From NCBI GenBank assembly GCA_023954045.1, contig JAMLIR010000011.1, positions 62,001 to 126,000 of the forward strand: DNA of 64,000 bases, read 5' to 3'. How positions within the stretch are numbered: position 1 is the first letter of the stretch; every line of letters starts with the position of its first letter. The stretch comes from Burkholderiaceae bacterium (GTDB taxonomy: Bacteria; Pseudomonadota; Gammaproteobacteria; Burkholderiales; Burkholderiaceae_E). The notes below the pieces were generated by a model, which searched no databases, was not told the DNA's origin, and worked only from the letters and a program-made list of their open reading frames with translations. This document shows positions 1 to 7,722 of the stretch, one piece after another. The translations under genes were made by a program, and so were the position numbers.

Positions 1-78
1 CTGTGGCTGAGCTCCGACAAGGCTTCGTTCGTCACCAGCAGCTACTACCCGATCGACGGGGGCTACCTGGCGCAGTGA
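1..78 (+). CDS. Short-chain dehydrogenase/reductase, C-terminal fragment
   Basis: Frame 1 is open from the window edge to a TGA at 76-78 and encodes 25 residues ending in IDGGYLAQ. The pattern SSDKASFVTSSYYPIDGGY matches the usual end of classical SDR enzymes, where a serine-aspartate/alanine-serine-phenylalanine stretch precedes a (V/I)DGG tail. Only the tail is present, so cofactor motif, catalytic YxxxK and substrate cannot be seen. The following 27 bases up to the convergent patatin gene hold nothing recognisable. Confidence 0.75.
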   Translation: MWLSSDKASFVTSSYYPIDGGYLAQ

Positions 79-105
79 TCGGAGCCGGGCGACGCCGCCG
101 CTCGG

Positions 106-1233
106 CTACCGCGGGCGCCGTCGCTGGGGTGCCGGGGGCGTGCTCGCCCGCGCGCCGCCGGCCAGCGAATCGCGGGGAAAGTCGCGCTCGAGGTCGACGG
201 TCGCGCGCCGCCCGAGGTGCATGAAGTTGCGCGCCAGCCAGTCGTCGGCCGCGTCGTAGCCGAGACGGTGCAGTTGCGACAGCGTCGCCGGGTCGGCGGC
301 GAGCCGGCTCGAATTGCCGAGCCGGGCCAGGTCGACGCCCCCGTCGAGCCGGTGCAGGCGAAGGTCGTGCAGCCGCCGGAACAGCGGCGCCCGGTAGCGC
401 TCGATCGGCCTGCCCTCCTCGCGCAGCATCCATTTGACCAGCGCGATCGAGCGCAGCTCCTTCAGCAGGCTGCCGTTGAACGTGATCTCGTCGATGCGCG
501 CGAGGATGTCCGGGGCGCGGGTCGGCACCTCGTCGCGCTCGGTCGGGTTGATCTGCACCAGCAGTACGTCGTCGGCGCTCGCCTCGGCGATCAGCGGCAG
601 CAGCGTCGGGTTGCCGCTGTAGCCGCCGTCCCAGTAGGCCTCGCCGTCGATCTCGACCGCCTGGAACAGCATCGGCAGGCACGCCGACGCCAGCACCGCG
701 TCGACGCTCAACTCGGCGTTGCGAAAGACCCGCAGCCGGCCGGTGCGCACGTTCGTCGCGCCGATGAACAGGTCGATCTTGTCGCAGCGCCGCACCGCGT
801 CGAAATCGACCGCGTCGGCGATCACCTGGCGCAGCGGATTGACGTTCAGCGGATTGAACTGGTACGGCGAGAACACGTGGCTCGCCATGTCGAGATAGAG
901 CCCCAGCGGCGACCAGGCCGCGGCCGCGCTGCCGAACATGGCGCCGAACATGCCGCCGTTCAGCGGGTTGAGCCGCGCCGACGCGCCGACGCTCGCCCAG
1001 AATTCGCGCAGCGCCTCGCGTGCGGCGGTGCGCCCGCCCGCCATCAGGCCCGCCGCCATGACCACCGCGTTGATCGCGCCGCCACTCGAGCCGCTGATGG
1101 CGCCGATCTCGATGCGATCGTCCTCGAGCAACCGGTGCAGCACCCCCCAGGTGAAGGCGCCGTGGGCGCCACCGCCCTGGAGCGCGAGGTCGATGTTCTT
1201 TCGGGTACGGGGCGTTCGACGCGAGGTGCTCAT
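106..1233 (-). CDS. Patatin-like phospholipase family protein
   Basis: Predicted serine lipid acyl hydrolase of the patatin (RssA/YlaK-like) family, 375 residues from the ATG at 1233. Visible signatures are the glycine-rich oxyanion loop GGGAHGAF at residues 20-27, the nucleophile elbow GSSGG with Ser50, and a downstream DGGYSGNP carrying the catalytic aspartate of the Ser-Asp dyad. No signal peptide is apparent, so a cytoplasmic or membrane-associated role is likely. An in-frame TTG at 1239 would add two residues; the ATG is preferred. No clear Shine-Dalgarno sequence precedes it, and a TATCCT hexamer lies about 32 bases upstream (1266-1271 on this strand). The physiological lipid substrate cannot be told from sequence. 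Confidence 0.85.
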   Translation of the reverse strand: MSTSRRTPRTRKNIDLALQGGGAHGAFTWGVLHRLLEDDRIEIGAISGSSGGAINAVVMAAGLMAGGRTAAREALREFWASVGASARLNPLNGGMFGAMFGSAAAAWSPLGLYLDMASHVFSPYQFNPLNVNPLRQVIADAVDFDAVRRCDKIDLFIGATNVRTGRLRVFRNAELSVDAVLASACLPMLFQAVEIDGEAYWDGGYSGNPTLLPLIAEASADDVLLVQINPTERDEVPTRAPDILARIDEITFNGSLLKELRSIALVKWMLREEGRPIERYRAPLFRRLHDLRLHRLDGGVDLARLGNSSRLAADPATLSQLHRLGYDAADDWLARNFMHLGRRATVDLERDFPRDSLAGGARASTPPAPQRRRPR

Positions 1234-1355
1234 GGACAATGGCCGATGCCGGCAACGGCCGGGCTAGGATAGGCGGACGGCGCGCGGCGCGGGCGGACCG
1301 CCCGCGCCGCGGGTCGATGCGATCATATCGGAGCAGACGCGGGGGCACGCACGAG

Positions 1356-2066
1356 ATGGGCAAGGAGTTCACGCTCTACATCGGGAACCGGAACTACTCG
1401 TCGTGGTCGATGCGCCCCTGGGTGCTGATGCGCCAGGCCGGCATCGAATTCGACGAAGTGATGGTCCCGTTCGACTCGTTCGGACCCGACTCCGAATTCA
1501 AGCGGCGCCTGGCCGGCGTGAGCCCCACCGGCCAGGTGCCGGTGCTGCAGACGAGCGTCGACGGCACGCCGACGACGATCTGGGACACACTCGCGATCGC
1601 CGAGTACCTGGCCGAGCGCTTCCCTGCCCTGCACCTGTGGCCGACGCAGCCGGCGTCGCGGGCGCGGGCGCGCTCGGTCACGGCCGAGATGCACTCGGGC
1701 TTCGCCGCGCTGCGCACCCACTTCGCGTTCAACGTCGAGGCGAACCTGCCGCAGGTCGGCCAGCGGGCGCTGGCCGGGCAGCCGGCGCTGCGCGCCGACG
1801 TCGCGCGGATCACGCAGCTCTGGAACCAGTGCCTCGCAGCATCGGGCGGACCGTTCCTGTTCGGCGGCTTCGGCATTGCCGACGCGTTCTACGCGCCGAT
1901 CGTGCTGCGCTTCCGGACCTACGGGGTGCCCCTCGACGCGGCCTGCGTCGGCTATGCGCGACGCGTCGTCGAGTGCGTGGCCGTGCGCGAGTGGATCGAC
2001 GCGGCGCTCGCCGAGAAGGATTTCGTCGCGTCCGAAGAGCCCTACCGTAGCGCACCGCCCGGCTGA
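1356..2066 (+). CDS. Glutathione S-transferase family protein
   Basis: Cytosolic GST-fold protein of 236 residues. The N-terminal thioredoxin-like domain reads LYIGNRNYSSWSMRPW, with the conserved serine region that activates glutathione, and continues to SPTGQVPVLQ, where the cis-proline binds the gamma-glutamyl part of glutathione. The C-terminal helical domain contains GGFGIADAFYAP, matching the conserved GST N-capping motif. The frame stays open upstream to 1239, but the first convincing start is the ATG at 1356 because the family begins right before the first beta strand. It is divergent from the patatin gene and probably monocistronic. It resembles the YfcF/maleylacetoacetate-isomerase-like GSTs; the exact substrate is unknown. 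Confidence 0.88.
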   Translation: MGKEFTLYIGNRNYSSWSMRPWVLMRQAGIEFDEVMVPFDSFGPDSEFKRRLAGVSPTGQVPVLQTSVDGTPTTIWDTLAIAEYLAERFPALHLWPTQPASRARARSVTAEMHSGFAALRTHFAFNVEANLPQVGQRALAGQPALRADVARITQLWNQCLAASGGPFLFGGFGIADAFYAPIVLRFRTYGVPLDAACVGYARRVVECVAVREWIDAALAEKDFVASEEPYRSAPPG

Positions 2067-2076
2067 GCCGCGGGCT

Positions 2077-2682
2077 TCAGCGCCGACCCAGCACCAGCGC
2101 GGCCGGCACCAGCAGCAGCCACGAGTACATCGCACAGGCGGGATCGACCCACGCGAGCGGCATCGACAGCAGGAACACCGCCGGCACCAGCAGGGTTCGC
2201 TGCAGCTCGCGCCGGTGGTCGGCCGCCTGCGTCGGCCCCTGCACGAGCCACGCGCGATGCCGGCCCAGGTGCAGCCACAGCAACACCAGCATCGACGAGG
2301 CCGCGACGATCGTCAGCGCGTAGAGCACGACCGCATCGCGGTTGCCGTGCTCGCTCAGCACTGCCGTCGGAAAGGGAATGAACGCGACGAACATCAGGAA
2401 CAGCAGGTTCAGCCACAGCCCGCGCGCGTCGATCCGCTCGACCACGCGCAGCTTGCGGTGATGCGCGATCCAGAGCTGGCCGATGACGACGAAGCTGATC
2501 AGGTAGCCCAGGATCCTCGGCGCGATCTGCCCGAGCATCGCCCAGTGGAACGCCCCCTCGCCGGGGGGCAGCCGCACGTCGATGACCAGCAGCGTCGCGG
2601 CGATCGAGAAGAGCCCGTCGCTCAACGCCGCGGCGCGCTCGGTCGGCCAGGTCTGGGTGCGCGAGTCGTCCGGAGGCCTCAT
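2077..2682 (-). CDS. TMEM175/DUF1211 family membrane protein (putative potassium channel)
   Basis: Integral membrane protein of 201 residues with about six hydrophobic segments. The first segment, ERAAALSDGLFSIAATLLV, matches the bacterial TMEM175 hallmark (R...FSD...A...TLLV), with the usual phenylalanine of FSD replaced by leucine. Family members are tetrameric potassium-selective channels; conduction in this protein is inferred only. It is convergent with the GST gene and divergent from the OsmC gene. The ATG at 2682 has no Shine-Dalgarno sequence, but TATGCT sits eight bases upstream, which raises the possibility of a leaderless transcript. Confidence 0.75.
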   Translation of the reverse strand: MRPPDDSRTQTWPTERAAALSDGLFSIAATLLVIDVRLPPGEGAFHWAMLGQIAPRILGYLISFVVIGQLWIAHHRKLRVVERIDARGLWLNLLFLMFVAFIPFPTAVLSEHGNRDAVVLYALTIVAASSMLVLLWLHLGRHRAWLVQGPTQAADHRRELQRTLLVPAVFLLSMPLAWVDPACAMYSWLLLVPAALVLGRR

Positions 2683-2690
2683 GGCGCGCG

Positions 2691-2696
2691 AGCATA
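2691..2696 (-). promoter_or_regulatory. -10-like TATGCT just upstream of the TMEM175-like gene
   Basis: The minus-strand hexamer TATGCT is followed by eight bases and then the ATG. It matches four of six consensus positions. A weak -35 candidate TCGCCA lies 17 bases further upstream. If used, the transcript would begin at or within a base or two of the start codon. See the leaderless-transcript finding. Confidence 0.3.
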
Positions 2697-2807
2697 GCGC
2701 GGCCGGCCGCGAATGGCGACATCCATCGCATTCCCACGGCCGGCGAGAGGGCGCTCGGGCGCGCGTAAGATCGGGCCGGTGAACGATCCGACATCGGAGG
2801 GGCCGGG

Positions 2808-3254
2808 ATGAGTGCCGACAACGTGACCGTGCGCCTGGCGCAGCGCCACGACTACCAGTTCGAGGTTCAGTACGGCGCCGGCGTGCCGGCGGTCGTCGGC
2901 GACGAGCCGCCGCCGCTCGGCCAGGGCGCGGGCCCCTCGCCGATCCAGCTGCTGGCTTCGGCGGTGGGCAACTGCCTGTCCAGCTCGCTGCTGTTCGCGC
3001 TGCGCAAGTTCAAGCAGCAACCCGAGCCGCTGTCGGCCGAGGTCACCGCCGAGATCGGGCGCAACGCCGAGAACCGCTTGCGCGTGCTCGCGCTGCGCGC
3101 GCGCCTGACGGTCGGCGTCCCCGGCGCCTCGCTCGCGCACCTCGACCGCGTCCTCGGCCAGTTCGAGCAGTTCTGCACCGTCACGCAGAGCGTCGCGGCC
3201 GGCATCCCGGTGACGGTCCAGGTATTCGACTCGGAGGGCGCGCAGCTGAAGTAG
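2808..3254 (+). CDS. OsmC family protein
   Basis: Small cytoplasmic protein of 148 residues related to OsmC/Ohr/YhfA. It has the two family cysteines: Cys56 in SAVGNCLSSS and Cys123 in QFCTVTQSV. The central helix following GPSPIQLLASA is typical of the OsmC fold. In characterised OsmC and Ohr proteins these cysteines reduce organic hydroperoxides; YhfA-type members have no firmly established substrate. The start at 2808 is supported by a GGAGG Shine-Dalgarno sequence about eight bases upstream. It stands alone, convergent with aspA, with only 21 bases between the two stop codons. Confidence 0.85.
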   Translation: MSADNVTVRLAQRHDYQFEVQYGAGVPAVVGDEPPPLGQGAGPSPIQLLASAVGNCLSSSLLFALRKFKQQPEPLSAEVTAEIGRNAENRLRVLALRARLTVGVPGASLAHLDRVLGQFEQFCTVTQSVAAGIPVTVQVFDSEGAQLK

Positions 3255-3275
3255 GTTCGGCGGCGCGCGCCGTGC

Positions 3276-4697
3276 TCACTTCGCCGGCGCGCGGATCGGT
3301 CGCGGCCGCGTCAGCTCGTCGGGGCGCATGACCCGGTCGAGCTCCTCGCGCGACATCAGTCCGCGCTCGAGGACGATCTCGTAGACCGAGCCGCCGGTCG
3401 CATGGGCTTCGGCCGCCACCGCCGTGGCGTTTGCGTAGCCGATGTACGGGTTGAGCGCGGTGACGATGCCGATCGAATTCTCGACCATCGCGCGCAGCCG
3501 CTCGCGGTTAGCGGTGATGCCGCGCACGCAGCGCTCGGCCAGCGTGAGGCAACCGTTGCGCAAGTGCGTGATGCTCTTGAACAGGCTGTGCGCGATGATC
3601 GGCTCGAAGGCGTTGAGCTGCAACTGACCGGCTTCCGCGGCGAACGTGACGGTGACGTCGTTGCCGATCACCTCGTAGGCGATCTGGTTGACGACTTCCG
3701 GAATCACCGGATTGACCTTTCCGGGCATGATCGAGGAGCCAGCCTGCACTGCGGGAAGGTCGATTTCGTTCAGCCCTGCGCGCGGCCCCGACGAGAGCAG
3801 CCTGAGGTCGCTGCAGGTCTTCGACAGCTTGACCGCGACGCGCTTGAGCACGCCGGAGATCTGCACGAAGGCGCCGCAATCCTGCGTCGCCTCGATCAGG
3901 TCGGGCGCGGTGACGAGCTGCACGCCCGAGATCTCCGAGAGCCGCCGACAGACGAGCGCCGCGTAGTCGGGGTGCGCGGTAATGCCGGTGCCGATGGCGG
4001 TGGCGCCGAGGTTGATCTCGCGGATCAGGTCGGCCGCCTCGCGCAGCCGCTGCTGGTCTTCGCCGAGCATCGTCGCATAGGTGGCGAATTCCTGCCCGAG
4101 CGTCATGGGGACGGCGTCCTGCAGCTGGGTGCGCCCCATCTTCAGCACGTCGGCGAACTCGACCGCCTTGTCGGCGAACGCGCCGCGCAACGTCTCCATC
4201 GCATCGACCAGCCCGGCGATCCCGAACCAGGTGGCCAGCTTGAGCGCCGTCGGATAGACGTCGTTGGTGCTCTGGCTCATGTTGACGTGCTCGATCGGAT
4301 GCAGCGCCGCGTAGTCGCCGCGCGCGCGCCCGATCAGTTCGAGCGCGCGGTTGCAGATCACCTCGTTCGCATTCATGTTCGTCGAGGTGCCGGCCCCGCC
4401 CTGGATCACGTCGACGACGAACTGTTGATGCAAGCCGCCTTCGCGGATCTCTTCGCAGGCGCGCACGATGGCGCGCGCACGCTCGTCGTCGAGCAGGTCC
4501 AGCTCGTTGTTGGCCATCGCCGCGGCCTGCTTGATGCAGGCGAGCGCCCGCACCAGCGCCGGATAGATGGAGATCGGCGTGCCCGTGATCGGGAAGTTCT
4601 CGAGCGCGCGCAGCGTGTGCACCCCGTAGTAGGCCTCGTCGGGGACGGCGCAGTCGCCGAGCAGGTCGTGTTCGACGCGGGTGCGGCGCGTGCCCAT
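3276..4697 (-). CDS. aspA: Aspartate ammonia-lyase
   Basis: Converts L-aspartate to fumarate and ammonia. The 473-residue product has the usual family length and the fumarase/aspartase signature GSSIMPGKVNP in its flexible active-site loop, with the catalytic serine. Other conserved stretches are GGAGTSTNMNANEV near residue 100 and HVNMSQSTNDVYPTA, the substrate-binding region. Aspartase rather than fumarase is favoured by the N-terminal EHDLLGD...DAYYGVHT-like start. It is the last gene of a tight serA-nnrS-aspA run, only 13 bases after nnrS, so co-transcription is likely. Confidence 0.95.
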   Translation of the reverse strand: MGTRRTRVEHDLLGDCAVPDEAYYGVHTLRALENFPITGTPISIYPALVRALACIKQAAAMANNELDLLDDERARAIVRACEEIREGGLHQQFVVDVIQGGAGTSTNMNANEVICNRALELIGRARGDYAALHPIEHVNMSQSTNDVYPTALKLATWFGIAGLVDAMETLRGAFADKAVEFADVLKMGRTQLQDAVPMTLGQEFATYATMLGEDQQRLREAADLIREINLGATAIGTGITAHPDYAALVCRRLSEISGVQLVTAPDLIEATQDCGAFVQISGVLKRVAVKLSKTCSDLRLLSSGPRAGLNEIDLPAVQAGSSIMPGKVNPVIPEVVNQIAYEVIGNDVTVTFAAEAGQLQLNAFEPIIAHSLFKSITHLRNGCLTLAERCVRGITANRERLRAMVENSIGIVTALNPYIGYANATAVAAEAHATGGSVYEIVLERGLMSREELDRVMRPDELTRPRPIRAPAK

Positions 4698-4710
4698 GAG
4701 TCCGGCCCCG

Positions 4711-5913
4711 TCAGCCCGGTTTGCCGTCCAGCCGCGGGCGCGTGAGCACCGGCCAGTACCGCACCGCGTAGAGCCCGAACGCCGCGACCCAGAGCACGGC
4801 CGAGACCTGCACGCAGGCCATGTAGTGCGCGGGCAGCAGCATCGGACCGAACACGCGCGCGAGCGCCGCGGCGAATACCAGCAGGTAGGCGGTCGTCTCG
4901 TAGCCGTCGGCCTTCAGCGGGCGCCCGGTATGCCCGCGTGCGGTGCGGGTGATCATGCCGATCGTCAGGCCTCCGATCGCCCCGAGCGTGAGCGCGTGCA
5001 ACGCCAGCGGCTCGGCGACCCAGCCGGCGACGGCCAGCGCGCGCAGCAGCAGGTGAATCACGATCCAGGCGTAGGCCAGGTGCAGCACCCAGACGAGCGG
5101 CGTCCGCAGCGTGCGCCAGCCTTGCCACAGGGCCAGCCGCGCCGCATGGACGATCGCCGCGAACAGCGCCACCGCCGCGGCGAGCGCCGGCATCGCCTGC
5201 ACGTGGTCGGCGAGGAACAGCGCGATGACCGAGCCGAGCGCCAGCCGCTCGAGCCAGGGGCGGCGCGTGGCGTTGGTACCCGGCACGCCGTTGTTGGTGA
5301 ACATCGGTACGACGCGCCCGGCCATCACCGTCATGACGAACAGGACCACGTCGATCGCCAGCTGCAGCGCGAAGCGCGGCGACACGTCGACCACCCCGTT
5401 CAGCGCAGCGTGGGTCGCCAGCGTGATCACGCCGAGCAGCACCAGCAGCGCGATGAAGAAATAGTTGCGCCGGTTGCGCGAGCGCACGATCGGTCTGGCG
5501 ATCGCGACGGCGACCGCGATCGGAAACGCGGCGTTGACCAGCGCGGCGGCCAGGCTCCAGGGCGTGAGCACCAGGATGCGCCCGGCGACCCACAGTGCGG
5601 ACAGCGCGGCCAGCGGCGCGCCGGAGGGCGTGGGCAGGCCGGTCCAGTTGCGCACCGCGGTGAGCAGGAACCCCGCGATGACGGCCACGGTGTAGCCGAA
5701 CAGCATCTCGTGCCCGTGCCACAGCGGCCCCTTCAGGTATGCGCCGCCCAGCCAGCCCGAGTACTGCAGCGCCCACAGCGCGACGCTGCCCGCGCTGAAG
5801 ATGCTGGCGAGCAGGTAGAACGGCCGGAAGCCGAGTTGCCACAGCGCGAAACCGGGGACTGCGGGCGCCGGCGTCCCCGCCCTGCCCGGTCGCTTCAGCT
5901 GCAGTTCGTCCAT
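4711..5913 (-). CDS. nnrS: NnrS family haem- and copper-containing membrane protein
   Basis: Polytopic membrane protein of 400 residues with about twelve hydrophobic helices. The N-terminal FALWQLGFRPFYLLAS and GPLWHGHEMLFGY segments are the signature of NnrS, the HGHE histidines being probable metal or haem ligands. In studied bacteria NnrS is linked to nitric oxide and nitrosative stress, protecting metabolism from iron-NO complexes. Here it sits between serA and aspA, with gaps of 22 and 13 bases, rather than beside nitrite or nitric oxide reductase genes. No FNR- or NnrR-type operator is visible before it, so expression probably depends on the serA promoter. Confidence 0.88.
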   Translation of the reverse strand: MDELQLKRPGRAGTPAPAVPGFALWQLGFRPFYLLASIFSAGSVALWALQYSGWLGGAYLKGPLWHGHEMLFGYTVAVIAGFLLTAVRNWTGLPTPSGAPLAALSALWVAGRILVLTPWSLAAALVNAAFPIAVAVAIARPIVRSRNRRNYFFIALLVLLGVITLATHAALNGVVDVSPRFALQLAIDVVLFVMTVMAGRVVPMFTNNGVPGTNATRRPWLERLALGSVIALFLADHVQAMPALAAAVALFAAIVHAARLALWQGWRTLRTPLVWVLHLAYAWIVIHLLLRALAVAGWVAEPLALHALTLGAIGGLTIGMITRTARGHTGRPLKADGYETTAYLLVFAAALARVFGPMLLPAHYMACVQVSAVLWVAAFGLYAVRYWPVLTRPRLDGKPG

Positions 5914-5935
5914 GTCCGCTCGCGCATCGTGAGCC

Positions 5936-7177
5936 TCAGTACAGGATACGGCAGCGGATCGTGCCCTCGATCGCGCTGATCTCGTCGAGCGCGACCTGGC
6001 TGGCCGACGCGTCGACGTCGATCACCACGTAACCCAGCGTCGCGTCGGTCTGCAGGTACTGGGCGGCGACGTTGATGCCGGCACGCGAGAAGCGCTCGTT
6101 GATCCCGGCGATGATACCCGGCACGTTGCGATGGATGTGCAGCAGCCGGCACTTGCCGGTGTGCTCGGGAAGCGACACCTCGGGGAAGTTGACGGCCGAG
6201 ACCGTCGAGCCGTTGTCGCTGTAGCGAAGCAGCTTGGCGGCGACCTCGCCGCCGATGTTCGCCTGCGCCTCGGAGGTCGAGCCGCCGATGTGCGGGGTCA
6301 GGATCACGTTGTCGAAGCGGGTCAGCGGCGACTCGAACGCGCCCTCGTTGCCCTTCGGTTCGACCGGGAACACGTCGATCGCGGCGCCGCGCAGGTGCCC
6401 GCTCTCGAGCGCCCCGGCGAGCGCGTCGATGTCGACGACGTTGCCGCGCGAGGCGTTGATCAGGTGGCTGCCGCGCTTCATCTTCGCGAACCGGGGCGCC
6501 GCGATCATGTTCTTCGTGGCCGCGGTCGCCGGGACGTGAAGGGTCACCACGTCGGACTCCGCGAGCAGCGCGTCGAGCGAGGCGGCCTGCCGGGCGTTGC
6601 CCAGCGGCAGCTTCTTCTCGATGTCGTGGAACAGCACCGACATCCCGAGCTGCTCGGCGAGGATGCCGGTCTGGGTGCCGATGTGCCCGTAGCCGACGAT
6701 GCCGAGCGTCTTGCCGCGGACCTCGTACGAGCCCGCCGCGCTCTTCTCCCAGCCGCCGCGGTGCAGCTTCGCGTTCTTCGCGGGGATCCCGCGCATCAGC
6801 ATGATGATTTCGCCCAGGACCAGCTCGGCGACGCTGCGCGTGTTCGAGAACGGTGCGTTGAACACCGGGATGCCGCGGCGCGCCGCCGCATCGAGGTCGA
6901 CCTGGTTGGTGCCGATGCAGAAGCAGCCGATCGCGATGAGCTTCGGCGCCCGTGCGAGCACCGCTTCGGTGAGCTGGGTGCGCGACCGGATGCCGACGAA
7001 GTGCGCACCCTCGATCGCGCGCACCAGGTCGTCCCCGGACAGCGACTGGCGATGCGATTCGACGTTCGTGTAGCCGTCGGCGCGCAGCGTCTCGACCGCC
7101 GAGGCGTGGATGCCTTCGAGCAGGACGAACCTGAGCTTTTCCTTCGGGACGGAGAGGCGGGCGGGGGGCGGGGTCAT
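5936..7177 (-). CDS. serA: D-3-phosphoglycerate dehydrogenase
   Basis: First committed enzyme of serine synthesis, oxidising 3-phosphoglycerate with NAD. The 413-residue protein aligns over its length with the E. coli SerA type: N-terminal substrate domain (FVLLEGIHASAVETLRADGY), NAD-binding GIVGYGHIGTQTG near residue 160, catalytic His in LTPHIGGST, and a C-terminal ACT domain ending in IRCRILY that in relatives binds serine for feedback inhibition. There is no Shine-Dalgarno sequence before the ATG at 7177; TACAAT ends seven bases upstream. It heads a run with nnrS and aspA and is divergent from the HIT gene. Confidence 0.96.
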   Translation of the reverse strand: MTPPPARLSVPKEKLRFVLLEGIHASAVETLRADGYTNVESHRQSLSGDDLVRAIEGAHFVGIRSRTQLTEAVLARAPKLIAIGCFCIGTNQVDLDAAARRGIPVFNAPFSNTRSVAELVLGEIIMLMRGIPAKNAKLHRGGWEKSAAGSYEVRGKTLGIVGYGHIGTQTGILAEQLGMSVLFHDIEKKLPLGNARQAASLDALLAESDVVTLHVPATAATKNMIAAPRFAKMKRGSHLINASRGNVVDIDALAGALESGHLRGAAIDVFPVEPKGNEGAFESPLTRFDNVILTPHIGGSTSEAQANIGGEVAAKLLRYSDNGSTVSAVNFPEVSLPEHTGKCRLLHIHRNVPGIIAGINERFSRAGINVAAQYLQTDATLGYVVIDVDASASQVALDEISAIEGTIRCRILY

Positions 7178-7183
7178 CCGCGA

Positions 7184-7189
7184 ATTGTA
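7184..7189 (-). promoter_or_regulatory. -10-like TACAAT six bases before the serA start
   Basis: On the minus strand TACAAT (five of six consensus positions) is separated from the serA ATG by six bases, so transcription would start at the A of the start codon. No good -35 is seen at 16-18 bases. A direct repeat CGGGTATT (7202-7209 and 7219-7226) lies immediately upstream. Confidence 0.4.
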
Positions 7190-7201
7190 GAGTTACGTGC
7201 T

Positions 7202-7226
7202 CGGGTATTCTTCGAGTGCGGGTATT
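7202..7226. repeat. Direct repeat CGGGTATT x2 in the serA/HIT divergent region
   Basis: CGGGTATT occurs at 7202-7209 and 7219-7226, 17 bases start to start, inside the 106-base region between serA and the HIT gene. The second copy overlaps a small inverted repeat (GCGGGT, 5-base loop, ACCCGC at 7218-7234). It could be a regulator site for either gene; nothing further identifies it. Confidence 0.35.
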
Positions 7227-7283
7227 GAACCCGCTTCGCGCCCGCTTGCGTCCCGCGCGGGCGCCCGCCCCGGAGAAGCGACG

Positions 7284-7685
7284 ATGCCCACGATATTCGA
7301 GAGACTGCACGCCGGCGAATTGCCGTGCGCGCGCGTCCACGAGGACGCGCACGTGTTCGCCTTCATGGACGCCGGCCAGGTCAACGACGGCCACGTGATC
7401 GTCGCTTCGATCCGCCCGTACGAGACCCTGATGGATGCCGACGAGGAGACCGCAGCGGCGATGATGCGCGCGGCGCGCCGAATCGCGATCGCCGTCGAGC
7501 GCGAGTTCGCCGCCGACGGCGTGACGATCCTGCAGGCGAACCGGGTGGCCGGCTGGCAGACCGTGCCGCACCTGCACCTGCACGTGCTGCCGCGGCGCAA
7601 CGGCGACTCGGTGACGCTCGGATGGCCGCGCCGCGACCCGCCGTTCGAGCAGTTGCAGGCGATGGCGGCGCGCATCCGCCTCTGA
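7284..7685 (+). CDS. HIT family protein (histidine triad nucleotide hydrolase)
   Basis: Protein of 133 residues with the histidine triad HLHLHVLPR near residue 97, whose middle histidine forms the AMP-enzyme intermediate in HINT-type nucleotide phosphoramidases. The N-terminal CARVHEDAHVFAFMDAGQVNDGHVIVASI also follows the HINT pattern. The ATG at 7284 is chosen because GGAGA lies about eight bases upstream and the family begins with this IFERL stretch; the frame is open to 7197 but the extra residues are not conserved. The natural substrate is unknown. The gene is monocistronic and convergent with chrA. Confidence 0.9.
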   Translation: MPTIFERLHAGELPCARVHEDAHVFAFMDAGQVNDGHVIVASIRPYETLMDADEETAAAMMRAARRIAIAVEREFAADGVTILQANRVAGWQTVPHLHLHVLPRRNGDSVTLGWPRRDPPFEQLQAMAARIRL

Positions 7686-7703
7686 GCCGGGCGGGCGCCC
7701 GGC
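7686..7703. other. GC-rich hairpin right after the HIT stop codon
   Basis: GCCGGGC (7686-7692), loop GGGC, GCCCGGC (7697-7703): a perfect seven-pair stem that begins one base after the stop codon, between convergent genes. There is no T-tract, so it is not a standard intrinsic terminator; it may protect the 3' end or help Rho-dependent termination. Confidence 0.4.
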
Positions 7704-7722
7704 CGGGGCGGCACTCGGCCGT

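Noticed and set aside
3276-4697. Fumarase (fumC) instead of aspartase
   Set aside because: The GSSIMPGKVNP loop is shared by both, but the overall N-terminal sequence (EHDLLGD...YYGVHT) fits aspartases better.
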